Assembly: GCA_963662155.1 (NCBI GenBank)
Contig: OY759271.1
Coordinates: forward strand, 33,219,333-33,283,332
Direction of reading: 5' to 3'
Length of the DNA: 64,000 nucleotides
From: Lamellibrachia columna
Taxonomy: Eukaryota > Annelida > Polychaeta > Sabellida > Siboglinidae
The position numbers were made by a program, and so were the translations under genes. Below, piece after piece: positions 21,001 to 27,500 of this stretch. The notes beneath the pieces were generated by a model that saw only the letters and a list, made by a program, of their open reading frames with translations, did not search any database and had not been told where the DNA came from. Each line of letters starts with the position of its first letter. Positions within the stretch are counted from its first letter, which is position 1.

Positions 21001-23003
21001 TTCAAACACAGAATTAAACAACTGTGATATACTATTTAATATTTTAGTGACTTACTAATAACTGTGGTTCAGTTTGCGATGGAGAAATGACCCTTTATCT
21101 AATGTAACTTGCAGTGCATGGAGGAGCTTAAGTATCAATTACAGAAACATTATGAGGGGCTGTTGAGGGCTAACTTGTATTAAGTTAGGATAATTTTTAT
21201 TGAAAACAGTAAATTACAAAATAGTAGATTTGAAAATTTTTAATAATTTTTTATGAAATGTGTTTATACAAACATGCGTATGCTTTATATAAAAAAACAA
21301 CCAATGTGAGATTGTTTTATAATAATTATTGTGGTACGACTTTTCTAACAAATGTAGATCAGTGATTTCACAAAAAGGCACATGATATAAAAGTAGTCAA
21401 GGTAATTACTTAGAAGCTTCACATTTTGTATCTGGCACAAATGTAACTTTTACAGTCTCCTCTGTTGTTACTTCTGCAGTGCTCATTTGCCCACTCTGAA
21501 GATGAGCTGAAGAAGTCTAAACCACAGGCCCAGCAAACCAAGCCAGCACCTCTACCAAAGGTGCTGCGGCCGATGAAGTCTGCCAAGCCAACCCCGGCCC
21601 CTGCCATTACACCCTCATGGGGCGGGTGGAGCGACACCTCAGGCAGTCGGCCTACACATGTGACGGAACTAGATGAGGTGTATATGGCAATCTACAGATT
21701 ACACTGCGCTAATTTGCAGATTGTGCTGCGCAATCTGCGGATTGCACACATTTCTGCGAATCTGTATATCAAACATATCAAGTCAACGAGAGTTATTTAT
21801 GCATCCCACAAAATGCAATAAAACATGTAAAGCAACTAAACTACACTATTAATAAAATTTGCATGATCAGCAGATGGGCATGCAATCAGGTGATCTGCAG
21901 ATTGTGCAGTGCAATCTGCAGATTGCGCAGATCCAACAAATGCGCCCAACAACTACATTGTTGCTAATTGTAGGGTTCATTCTGAATGATATACAATGTT
22001 TTCTTCTGTCATACAACATGGGTTCAATAGCTGACTATACGCTTCCTGGTTTGTCATCTAAGACATTTTTATTTAGTCAGAGTATTGGAAAAACAATTTT
22101 TTTTTTGGGGTAAAGTCTGGCAATTTTTTTTAGGATAAGGAAAGTTTTAAGTCCACTAAAGATCAGGAATTTTTTTAGTGTATCCTAACTTGTACTGTGA
22201 AAAAATAAATGTTTTGTGTGATATCTAACATCTGGCAGGTAATTCCAAATACAGAACTTGATATTAAATAATTTTGCTCATGATAAATTGTCAGTGCAAA
22301 TTCATGCAACATGTACAAAAGTTAATCTTCTGTTAGTGAAATGTTAATGACCTGTTGCCACTGTGATCATTGCAGATGGACGATGTTGAATGTGTGATAT
22401 GCTGCGATGGCATCAAACCAAAAGACAGCAAGATGCTAGAATGTGGCCACGTGTTCCATGACAAGGTAATTCTTGTTTCAACATTTGCTCATATTCAATT
22501 CTGTGTTCAGCATGAACCACGTGATTACTCCAGTTTTCACTACTGCAAATAACTGCAATGCCATCTAGTGGATAAAAATATGATTCGGCCAGGACATTTG
22601 AGGTCAAGCCCAGTTTGTGCAGAAACCATATAACTTTGAACGGTTGGGTTTGATGAGTTTAACCTTTGCTGTCCCCTGCCGTGACTTCTTTACCGAAGTG
22701 TAAATAATAGGGTGCACTTGGATTATCACACCAAAACTGGAAAGGTATATTTTTTTCCCCAGTTTAAATATTGCAATAATCAGCTTTCCATTGACTGCAT
22801 TGGCAATATACTGTTTTTTGTGGGTGGGTGGGGTCAGTCCTATCATTTCTTTTATTTACAAAGCCCCTGAGAACACCAGGATGAGATTCGTTGTTTCCCA
22901 TTTGCAGTGCATCAGACAGTGGGTGCTGGGAGTGGGCACAAGAACATGTCCCACGTGTCGCAGTCACGCCCTTCTGGCCGAGGATTTCCCCAAACTCGGC
23001 TGA
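1..23003 (+). CDS. DZIP3/TTC3-like E3 ubiquitin ligase with two CCCH fingers and C-terminal RING-H2 (3' part of gene)
   Basis: Eleven exons (476-701, 1114-2096, 3827-3997, 7216-9301, 9707-9768, 10567-10667, 16367-16484, 19693-19902, 21480-21677, 22376-22465, 22908-23003) join in compatible phases with GT-AG borders to 1,446 residues and a TGA stop. Order of parts: low-complexity exons, Gln-rich repeat block, a helical segment (about residues 1177-1249), two C-x7-C-x5-C-x3-H zinc fingers (about 1268-1340), and a split RING-H2 (about 1388-1440). The RING and its short tail resemble vertebrate DZIP3/TTC3, which transfer ubiquitin; CCCH fingers usually bind RNA. The 5' end, where TTC3 carries TPRs, is outside the window. 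Human DZIP3, as I recall it, lacks CCCH fingers, so orthology is uncertain. The RING ligase and CCCH calls are firm; the family name is moderate. Confidence 0.72.
105..251. repeat. 36-bp minisatellite, four copies
   Basis: Four nearly identical 36-bp units beginning AGTCGTCTCACAGAGG follow one another without spacers between the putative donor at 6 and the exon at 476. Since 36 is a multiple of three, both strands stay open, which creates false short reading frames. No coding support. Confidence 0.9.
476..701 (+). CDS. exon of DZIP3-like gene (75 residues)
   Basis: Acceptor TTTTGCAG ends at 475 and donor GTAAAT starts at 702. The exon enters in phase 0 and leaves one base over, which pairs with the next exon to form an Asp codon. 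It encodes a charged segment with no recognised domain (includes SKDSAVELFEDRAYRC). The upstream exon is not visible, so frame rests on the downstream match. Confidence 0.65.
1114..2096 (+). CDS. exon of DZIP3-like gene (328 residues, low complexity)
   Basis: Acceptor TTGTAG ends at 1113; donor GTCAGT starts at 2097. The 983-bp exon ends on a codon boundary. The first half is mixed and possibly helical, the second half Ser/Thr/Arg-rich and probably disordered. It carries CGVQTE and KDCGTQTP, two motifs with the TQT-type core seen in dynein light chain LC8 ligands, followed by looser variants (AINTTD, TGVNTT). No catalytic domain recognised. Confidence 0.75.
2097..3826 (+). other. intron, no feature recognised
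   Basis: AT-rich intron bounded by GTCAGT and GAGCAG. It contains an atypical GC-richer patch near 3150-3360 with no gene structure. No transposon ends or long repeats were seen. Confidence 0.6.
3827..3997 (+). CDS. exon of DZIP3-like gene (57 residues)
   Basis: Acceptor TTTGAGCAG and donor GTAATG border a 171-bp phase-0 exon. It reads as an acidic start (IEDGNV), then a Pro-rich tail ending PPGLPNIQ. Probably a disordered linker; no domain recognised. Confidence 0.72.
4037..5200. mobile_element. hAT-like TIR element with 8-bp target-site duplication
   Basis: The element runs 4045-5192, starting TAGTGTTG and ending CAACACTA, and is flanked on both sides by CCTACGAT (4037-4044 and 5193-5200). 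An 8-bp duplication with a CAGTG/TAGTG-type end is the hallmark of hAT transposons. No transposase frame is seen, so it is non-autonomous (about 1.15 kb). A strong hairpin at 4421-4575 lies inside. Confidence 0.85.
4421..4575. repeat. near-perfect inverted repeat (hairpin), arms about 72 bp
   Basis: The left arm from 4421 (ATATTAAGCATAATTACC) is matched in reverse complement up to 4575, with an apex near AGTCTGCTGAA. Only a few mismatches are visible. It lies inside the hAT-like element and may be its own foldback insertion. Confidence 0.9.
5201..7215 (+). other. rest of intron; one Tc1/pogo-like TIR end
   Basis: No exon needed by phase is missing here. At about 6511-6532 the sequence GCGTTATAACGAGGCTCAAC, then TG and TA, resembles the outer end of a Tc1/mariner-pogo element; a partner end was not identified. 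Nothing else recognised. Confidence 0.4.
7216..9301 (+). CDS. large exon of DZIP3-like gene (695 residues), Gln-rich repeats
   Basis: Acceptor GCTTGCAG ends at 7215; donor GTAAAT starts at 9302. The exon opens with a Lys-rich helix-like stretch (QPVKKSKKAAKALKAK), then a run of about 17 eight-residue repeats of IHDPQQPM type (about 7660-8085) flanked by poly-Gln, then a long Pro/Ser/Gln-rich region and a short conserved-looking end with FPGLPSHRQQKK. It leaves one base over, completed by the next exon. Likely mostly disordered, perhaps coiled-coil over the Gln tracts. The repeat block is probably length-variable between individuals. Confidence 0.82.
7660..8085 (+). repeat. coding 24-bp tandem repeat (IHDPQQPM units)
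   Basis: About 17 units of roughly 24 bp, each coding eight residues around IHD-x-QQ-P. The period is a multiple of three, so copy changes keep frame. Variation (QHQRV, QQLVF) shows partial decay between units. Confidence 0.9.
9707..9768 (+). CDS. short exon of DZIP3-like gene (62 bp)
   Basis: Acceptor TTATCAG and donor GTAAAG. With the base carried over from the previous exon it reads GQQGGDMFEDFDISSHANWQ and ends on a codon boundary. Acidic/aromatic; function unknown. Confidence 0.75.
10355..10578 (+). repeat. 32-bp tandem repeat, seven copies, each with a splice acceptor-like site
   Basis: The 32-bp unit TATTGTGTCTTCTTTGACAG plus GTTGTTGGTAAG recurs at exact 32-bp spacing; the acceptor AGs fall at 10374, 10406, 10438, (10470 mutated to CCG), 10502, 10534 and 10566. 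The last copy is the real acceptor of the next exon. Each unit also carries a donor-like GGTAAGT, except the sixth (GGTCAGT). Confidence 0.92.
10567..10667 (+). CDS. exon of DZIP3-like gene, first half of helical domain
   Basis: Starts after the seventh acceptor copy (TTTGACAG) and ends CACTCA before GTAAGC. It encodes VVGKKKKGDHTEK followed by NSFEKLIVKMKEMHPDA. With the next exon this resembles the small helical domain preceding the RING in the TTC3/DZIP3/RBM44 group. Two bases carry over. Confidence 0.8.
10793..13115 (-). pseudogene. CR1 LINE ORF2, reverse transcriptase portion
   Basis: The reading frame is open from about 13115 down to the stop at 10793. Reverse transcriptase marks are clear: a PGVDGIPPKLL palm entry, a FRPVSLT-like stretch (YRPVSLTSVICKLLE), IIYLDFQKAFDKVPH, VLSGVPQGSVLGPILF, and the catalytic FADD (LKFADDTKLFRKV). 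A C-terminal segment follows (RKATKMIPELRDLSYEERL) typical of CR1/L2-group LINEs. This part looks intact at about 740 residues, but it is out of frame with the endonuclease, so the polyprotein is broken. Confidence 0.9.
13078..13641 (-). pseudogene. CR1 LINE ORF2, AP-endonuclease portion (frameshifted)
   Basis: Encodes the start of an APE-type endonuclease: LNARSIVNKKNELN, then IIGITESWAN and a GGGVILYVK stretch, all standard for CR1 nucleases. At about 13115-13150 the GDFN catalytic segment expected after CIIT is absent and the frame changes; a second one-base shift seems to lie near 13110 before the RT frame resumes. No good ATG is visible at its start; it begins a few bases after the ORF1 stop in another frame. 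Confidence 0.85.
13644..14861 (-). CDS. CR1 LINE ORF1: zinc-finger-like, coiled coil and SGNH esterase
   Basis: A 405-residue open frame. The N-terminus has a PHD-like Cys cluster (CGSC ... SGC ... CRGC, residues 18-50), followed by a leucine-rich helix (MKELEVELEELRLLV), a long GGKEKGVGET-type repeat linker (about residues 110-200), and an SGNH/GDSL hydrolase domain with block I VFVGDSRVR, block III VHVGTNN and the terminal DGLHLSGKG Asp/His pair. CR1 ORF1 proteins of this build bind nucleic acid and have esterase activity. The frame is undamaged, unlike ORF2. Confidence 0.85.
   Translation of the reverse strand: MMAPCKRQLKATRHLICGSCSNWVDFVKSGCEKSWAEVQEDSFSFECRGCTKMKELEVELEELRLLVVAMVGREQGGCASSSGGGTVDDKVGKDTRDARESSPQPGRKLRGGKVTGRRETGRKETGRKGTGGKTTGAKERGVGETGGKEKGVGETGGKEKGVGETGGKTTGVKEREVGETRAKEWEVGETGAKETGGKGSGQNVMEGIERKSYSAAVIEGVRKRARVFVGDSRVRKTDRVLNKGDDVVVCLPGAKIEAITERVKNIVGSGKGGSVLVHVGTNNVEREGTTAIVRKYRQLVRTLKQARVEQVILSGILPVMGRRGHKYRNCRGMAINMLVQKLCREEEVGFVDLWGSFVGRADMYMKDGLHLSGKGAAVFADKLSAVVDSDLGTMTNIFGSKHSLN
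15597..15955. mobile_element. MITE family A, copy 1
   Basis: Inverted ends: the left arm ATAAACTACATCTATTCT ... GCCCAAATGTG is mirrored by CACATTTGGGC ... AGAATAG-type sequence ending near 15955. Similar ends recur at 19923-20840, 46735-46995 and 54853-55068. No coding capacity. Confidence 0.8.
15950..16340. repeat. degenerate 20-21-bp minisatellite next to an exon
   Basis: About 18 diverged units around TTGACCTCATGAGGCTGGTG. The array ends about 25 bp before the acceptor of the exon at 16367. The divergence suggests age. Confidence 0.85.
16367..16484 (+). CDS. exon of DZIP3-like gene, second half of helical domain
   Basis: Acceptor GATTGCAG ends at 16366; donor GTAAGT starts at 16485. Joined to the CA of the previous exon it gives Gln, then AVLHDAIKQVRQKHAGLKG and a second helix (MSQVISDASKIIGSA). 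It ends on a codon boundary. Confidence 0.82.
17825..18215 (+). pseudogene. 3' end of a degraded LINE ORF2
   Basis: Reads DHTNPMFYKMHALKSFDLIN and KTAVVMYKAYNNMLPVNLP in one frame, then after a stop near 18048 and a frame shift RTEIKSMCLSNYWVKLWNSL. This pattern (LF-x-K, MYKxxNNLLP, LWNSL) is the usual C-terminus of invertebrate non-LTR reverse transcriptases. It lies within the TIR element. Confidence 0.75.
18640..18722. repeat. CACCC/ACCC-rich simple repeat
   Basis: A run of ACCC units with scattered ACAC, translated as Gly/Trp/Val repeats on the minus strand. Simple sequence, not coding. Confidence 0.9.
18820..19055. repeat. tandem duplication of about 120 bp
   Basis: Two diverged copies beginning ACACACGTGCAA and continuing through ATTATTATTTATAGTTCTAG to the CGAGTAAT-TCCGCC end. 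Both lie inside the TIR element. Confidence 0.8.
19693..19902 (+). CDS. exon of DZIP3-like gene: first CCCH finger and most of the second
   Basis: Acceptor TTTGCAACAG ends at 19692; donor GTCAGT starts at 19903; 70 residues in phase 0. It encodes YKTRICQFWQSGTCVQGDQC then GYAH, a full C-x7-C-x5-C-x3-H finger, followed by a basic linker and CQNILKGYCQFGDQ, the first two ligands of a second finger whose last Cys and His are on the next exon. Such fingers commonly bind AU-rich or other single-stranded RNA. Confidence 0.9.
19923..20840. mobile_element. MITE family A, copy 2, with a nested Tc1/mariner-like piece
   Basis: Left arm TAACATCTTGACTGGCCAAA, right arm GGTGGCCAATATGTTGGAGT then AGATATAGTTTATA, in inverted order. 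Inside, 20008-20085 has CAGTGTAACCTCGGTATTAT and the opposing GACCATAATAGCGAGGTGAC, a second inverted pair with a Tc1/mariner look. It starts about 20 bp after the CCCH exon. Confidence 0.75.
20841..21479 (+). other. intron remainder, nothing recognised
   Basis: AT-rich intron sequence, ending in a pyrimidine-rich acceptor CTTCTGCAG. No repeat pair or gene seen. Confidence 0.5.
21480..21677 (+). CDS. exon of DZIP3-like gene: end of second CCCH finger, Pro-rich linker
   Basis: 66 residues in phase 0 with acceptor CTTCTGCAG and donor GTGTAT. It opens with CSFAH, which supplies the third Cys and the His of the second finger (C-x7-C-x5-C-x3-H across the splice), confirming that 19902 joins 21480. 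A Lys/Pro/Ala-rich linker follows, ending WGGWSDTSGSRPTHVTELDE. Confidence 0.9.
21680..21935. repeat. clustered palindromic CAATCTGCAGATTG motifs
   Basis: Repeated forms of AATCTGCAGATTG and GCAATCTGC in both orientations at 21690-21765 and 21885-21932, just past the donor at 21678. Could fold into several small hairpins. Function unknown. Confidence 0.6.
22376..22465 (+). CDS. exon of DZIP3-like gene: first half of RING-H2
   Basis: Acceptor CATTGCAG and donor GTAATT border 30 residues: MDDVECVICCDG and then KMLECGHVFHDK. This gives ligands C-x2-C, C-x-H and the following His of a RING-H2 finger. The internal ATG at its first codon is not the gene start, since upstream exons join in phase. 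Confidence 0.92.
22908..23003 (+). CDS. terminal exon of DZIP3-like gene: second half of RING-H2 and stop
   Basis: Acceptor CATTTGCAG ends at 22907. Encodes CIRQWVLGVGTRTCPTCRSH and a short tail LAEDFPKLG before TGA. The pattern C-I-R-x-W and C-P-T-C-R followed by a few residues with a FP motif strongly recalls the C-terminus of DZIP3. The ligands complete the RING-H2. Confidence 0.92.
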   Translation, partial: CIRQWVLGVGTRTCPTCRSHALLAEDFPKLG

Positions 23004-23751
23004 ATCCATGACCCCTTCCTCTTGCCTGGACCCCTTCAGCTGGCTGACCACCAAGACAACTAACCAGATGTCAAGGCTGGTCAGATGTAACTCGTCTTCA
23101 GCTAATAGTACAATACTTGTTTCACGTTTTCATTAGAAATCCATGTACATAACTAGATAGACAATTGCTTCTCCAATGAGATGTTTATATTATTTCATTT
23201 AGGTTAATACTTTTATTAGATGTGTTATTCTTTCCAGTTAAATGTATTTTTAAGTTGTATGCGAGCAACACAAGGTGCTATTGAAATCAGAACATTTGCC
23301 CTATAGTAACCTTCTGTTGAAGTGTACAACAAATGCAAGTCATCAATAAGCGATTGTGATATGCTGTTTAGTTAGCGACACCCGTGTATAAACATTCACA
23401 GCTGTTTGCAAGACATGTTTCATGATGGATGAATGGAAGGGTTAGGGGGTGTGGGCCTTAAATATATCAATGCAGAAGAATTAAGGTCATGAAGGTTAGG
23501 AATGTAAGAGCAAATTTAATAAACCTGGAGATATTGTGCATTGCACATTTTGTCGATTTCATAATTTTTTTTATATAATACATAACAACCAAGTGATTGA
23601 CGCCAAGAATTTACACAGCGAGTGCATGAATCAGTGAATGTGCATTTGTAAATTTGGTATTATTATGTACTCTATTCCTACTGTTTAGCATTACAGTTGG
23701 CCAGTGAGCAGTAATTTAATTCAGGAGCATATTGTTTTGTGCATTAATAAA
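23004..23751 (+). terminator. 3' UTR with two candidate poly(A) signals
   Basis: AATAAA occurs at 23518-23523 and again at 23746-23751 after the stop at 23003. Either would end the transcript before the opposing EIF3M gene. The cleavage site cannot be seen. Confidence 0.6.
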
Positions 23752-24410
23752 CGTTTTTAATTAAATATCTATATGCTTGTTTCAACATTTTCCCCAAATA
23801 ATTTTGTTACATGTTTAATACAACTTCTTTGAATGGGCTATATATGGGACATATAAATTCAAGTTGACACTGGATGAGCCATGACTGCCCATATCGAGCT
23901 AATATCACACAAATGAGCCTGCTTGATGACTCGTGATCTCCGAAGAAACTGATGAAATGATAACTAAACAATGCATGTCATGCTTAAAAATGAAGACCCC
24001 CAAAGAAAGATAATTTAGGAACAATTAAGCTTCAAATAAAAAATTATATAAGTATGTCAGCAATGCAGAATCTTCACAAATCATATCATAATCATATCAA
24101 ATCATAAGACAACTTATTTCCAACGGATAGACACATCTTTAATATTACATACAATTCCAACATGGTGGTGGAGCTGCACCACAAAGCTACCACTTCATGA
24201 CAACTCTTTGCAAATTATAATCTTATACTCTGATAACAAATGTGAACTAATCAAAAATTAAATCGTTCCTGGATGTGTCCTGTTCACAATGGTTTCCAGG
24301 TGTTTTATGTAGGAATATGATTTTATAGGAGAATCTGAAAAAATAGCATTATTTGTATAACATAATAATAGTTCTGGCAGCATTGAGTGAGACAGAGAAG
24401 CAGGAATTGA
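23752..24410. other. convergent intergenic region
   Basis: About 660 bp between the tail of the DZIP3-like gene and the EIF3M stop; it must include the EIF3M 3' UTR on the minus strand, but no canonical minus-strand AATAAA was found. Confidence 0.5.
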
Positions 24411-24598
24411 CTAGTGTGTGTGTGTCGAGAGACTCTGTAGACCTGTGACGACCTGGCTGAGGTTTGACTGCCACGCGCCCAACTGGTCTCGTATCAGCTG
24501 CCACTGCTGTCGACTGAATGTCCGCTGTGTGGTGCTGCTGATGACAACTTTCTTTGCTATGTGGTCGATCTTCGCTTGCACTGACTTTGTTCGCAGCA
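24411..24598 (-). CDS. EIF3M: EIF3M exon 10 (terminal)
   Basis: Acceptor CTGTTGCAG on the minus strand, then [20 protein letters not shown] and [10 protein letters not shown], the winged-helix end of the PCI module. Stop TAG at 24411-24413 after a Ser-Thr-His-Thr-His tail. Confidence 0.95.
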
Positions 24599-27500
24599 CT
24601 GCAACAGACAGGTCAGGTTCACAAGCTGAACTACGGAGTAAACTCTATCCCATCCTCGGTGGCAGATCAACCTAAAACATGGATTTGTCAGTTTATCCCA
24701 CGCCAAGTGTGGATGAACGCTGTATCATCTATACTTCGTCCCACTTCCTGTCTTGGTCAAAGTGTTTCTGGGAACTAGACGCACCCACACTTCAAAGAAC
24801 GTTCCCACGAAATGGAATGGATTACAATTCTCGTTATTATCACAAATTTATTCCATGATATGCACATATAACACGAGAGGTCATTCCTCAATTAGAATTC
24901 CTGGTATGTTACAGACGAATGTAGGGCATAGCAAGTTTGGATACAGGAACTTTTTAAAAATTCATATGATCTGACATAAGTGCATTTGAGCAGGGACAGT
25001 GCCCGGTTTGCTGGTAGAAGCTGTCAAGAGTGAAATGGTGGATTTTTAGATAATTTTAATAGGCAGAAGGATATTTGCCACTCGACACGTGTGCGTCATA
25101 ATTCGTGCCAATACTGGTAAACATTGATGGGTATCGCACAAGAGCTAGAAATGTCTGATTTTGACCAAACTCGACCAGCATGTCAATGGGATGATGACAG
25201 CGGCAGGTAAAAAGTTTTAGAATTGTTGACGGTCATGTTTTCTTATAATCATGCAAAATGTCAACATGGCCAGCAATGGGAAAGTCTACTGTAGGCTGAA
25301 CCCAATAAAGTCGTATAAAATTTTTCACACAGACGTTAATGAAATGAACAAAACTACTGCATATGAAACTACATATGCATTAACAACCAAAATGACTTCT
25401 ATTCACTGGAGATTGGCGAGGCACCTGGAATAGGGCCACTAAGTTACCTGCAACCGAAAAAAAATAGTCCAGATGACCAGCATACACTACAGGACGATTT
25501 ATATTATTTAACATCTTGGTCAAGTCAATGGTTATTAAGATTTCACCCAGATAAATGTAATTTGATGCACGTAGGGAAAACAATACAGCAAGAGTATGCT
25601 TATAACCTGAAGATAGCTTGTGTGACTTAGTTGGCTAATTCAAGTTTTAGAAATATTTTATGTATTATTATTATTTGTATTTTAGTTTTGTAAACACTAC
25701 TGAACAGAGTTTTACTTTGGATTTTAGTGTATTAATAAAGTTATTATTAATATGGTCCCCTTATAAACATAAATACAAAGATGCCATTGAAAATGTGCAG
25801 AGATATGCAACAAAGCAACTTCCTGGTATGAAGGATATTCCTTACCAAGAAAGACTTGAGAGATTGAAACTTCCCACACTTAGATGAACACGTTGTGATA
25901 TGACCGAGGTATATAAACTGCTTCAAGGGAAGTATGACAGTGATGTATCTAACATTGTCAAGCGGCACAGTCAATGATAGACAGTGATACAAGGGAAGGA
26001 ACAAGGGGTCATAGTTTGAAATTGTTTCTAGAATGTGCTCGTACAAACGTTAGAAAAGAAAACTTCTCACATAGATTATGGAATGATCTACCGGAAGTAG
26101 TTGTAACTGCCCAAAGTATCAACTCGTTTAAAACCCGTCTAGATAGACATTGGAGTACTGAGGAATTTCTCTACAACTACAAAGCCGCCTTGCCAGGAAG
26201 TCATACAACATTCCAAGGGAAAGTTGAAGATCTGACCACTGAGGCCTCCGCCTATGGTCAGGAAGAACCTAAGTAAGTAAAACCCATTCCTGACTTCAAG
26301 GACGAAAGCATGTAATCATAAGTTTCATGTAAGTGACTCGACAAAGTACAACCTAGATTGATGTTACTCCCAATATGGATAGCAAAGTAGACATCATTAC
26401 AATGCGCATTACACAGCCTTTCACTATATATACACCCACACGTCGATGCTTTGAAGCAGTAACATGGCTGCAGTGACTATCCCACCTTCAATGACGTATG
26501 CTTCGATATCATCCTCTGTCAGGTTCATTTCTTGTTGTATCGTGTCAAAGTAAATTTCCTGCTTCTCCTCGGCCATCTGCATGAATGTCAGCAGACGCAT
26601 CTTCTGCAGGTTGTGCTCATGGGAAAGCCCTGTACATAACAAATGATTTACACTGAAACAATGGCATTAGATTCTAACATTTCTCTTGGCAAGTGAAAAC
26701 TCAATATTTAATCATTGGAAAACACATAATTGTTATTATTGTTATCACACACACGCAGTAAAACAGAAATATTTCAAATATTCATCTATTATCAAATGAC
26801 ACAATTTCTGCTTTGATGCCAACATTATTATGTTTTATATGCATGCCCAATAACCTAACTGTTAAAAAACAAATGTTCTACCAAAAACGGAATTTTCACT
26901 GCACTGTTTTTGAAGAGTTAATAAATGGTAAAACGTCAAGTTGGTATATAAATTTATAATGGAATTATGCCGATGGCTTTCACTGAATGGTACAACATAC
27001 TACCATCAACAAAACTACCAACCTAATGACGTCACAAAATCCTTGTGTGATTCATAAAATTTTATGTAGTCCGACAGGCGGCTAGAGATGAATATTGTGA
27101 GCAACTGCAAGACAAAGACCACATTGTATCAGAAGTTAAATAACACAAATAACAACAGTAGGCTACTGATTATATAGTGTGGTATCCAGGCCACTGCTCA
27201 AAGCACTTTACACTTCGCCTCTGTTCCTTCCAACACCAACTTGAATTCTCTTGGAAGCTTTCAGCCATGCTGCAGTTACTGTACAAAGACTATTCGTTCA
27301 CATATATCCACCACCTGAACTGAGGCAATGTAGAGTGAACTAAAGCAAGAAGATTTGTACCCTGGTCCTCTCGACTGAGGGTCAGATGTTCCAACCAATA
27401 TGCCACTGCACCCCTTCTGTCTCGACATGTCACATGTGTTGAACAACAGTATTAAAAACAGAAAGACCTTTGGGGAAATGTCTGATGTAGTATATGAATA

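Noticed and set aside
24660..24980. Short plus-strand frames with possible retroelement flavour
   Set aside because: No recognisable LINE or transposase motif; only the blocks from 25470 on are supportable.
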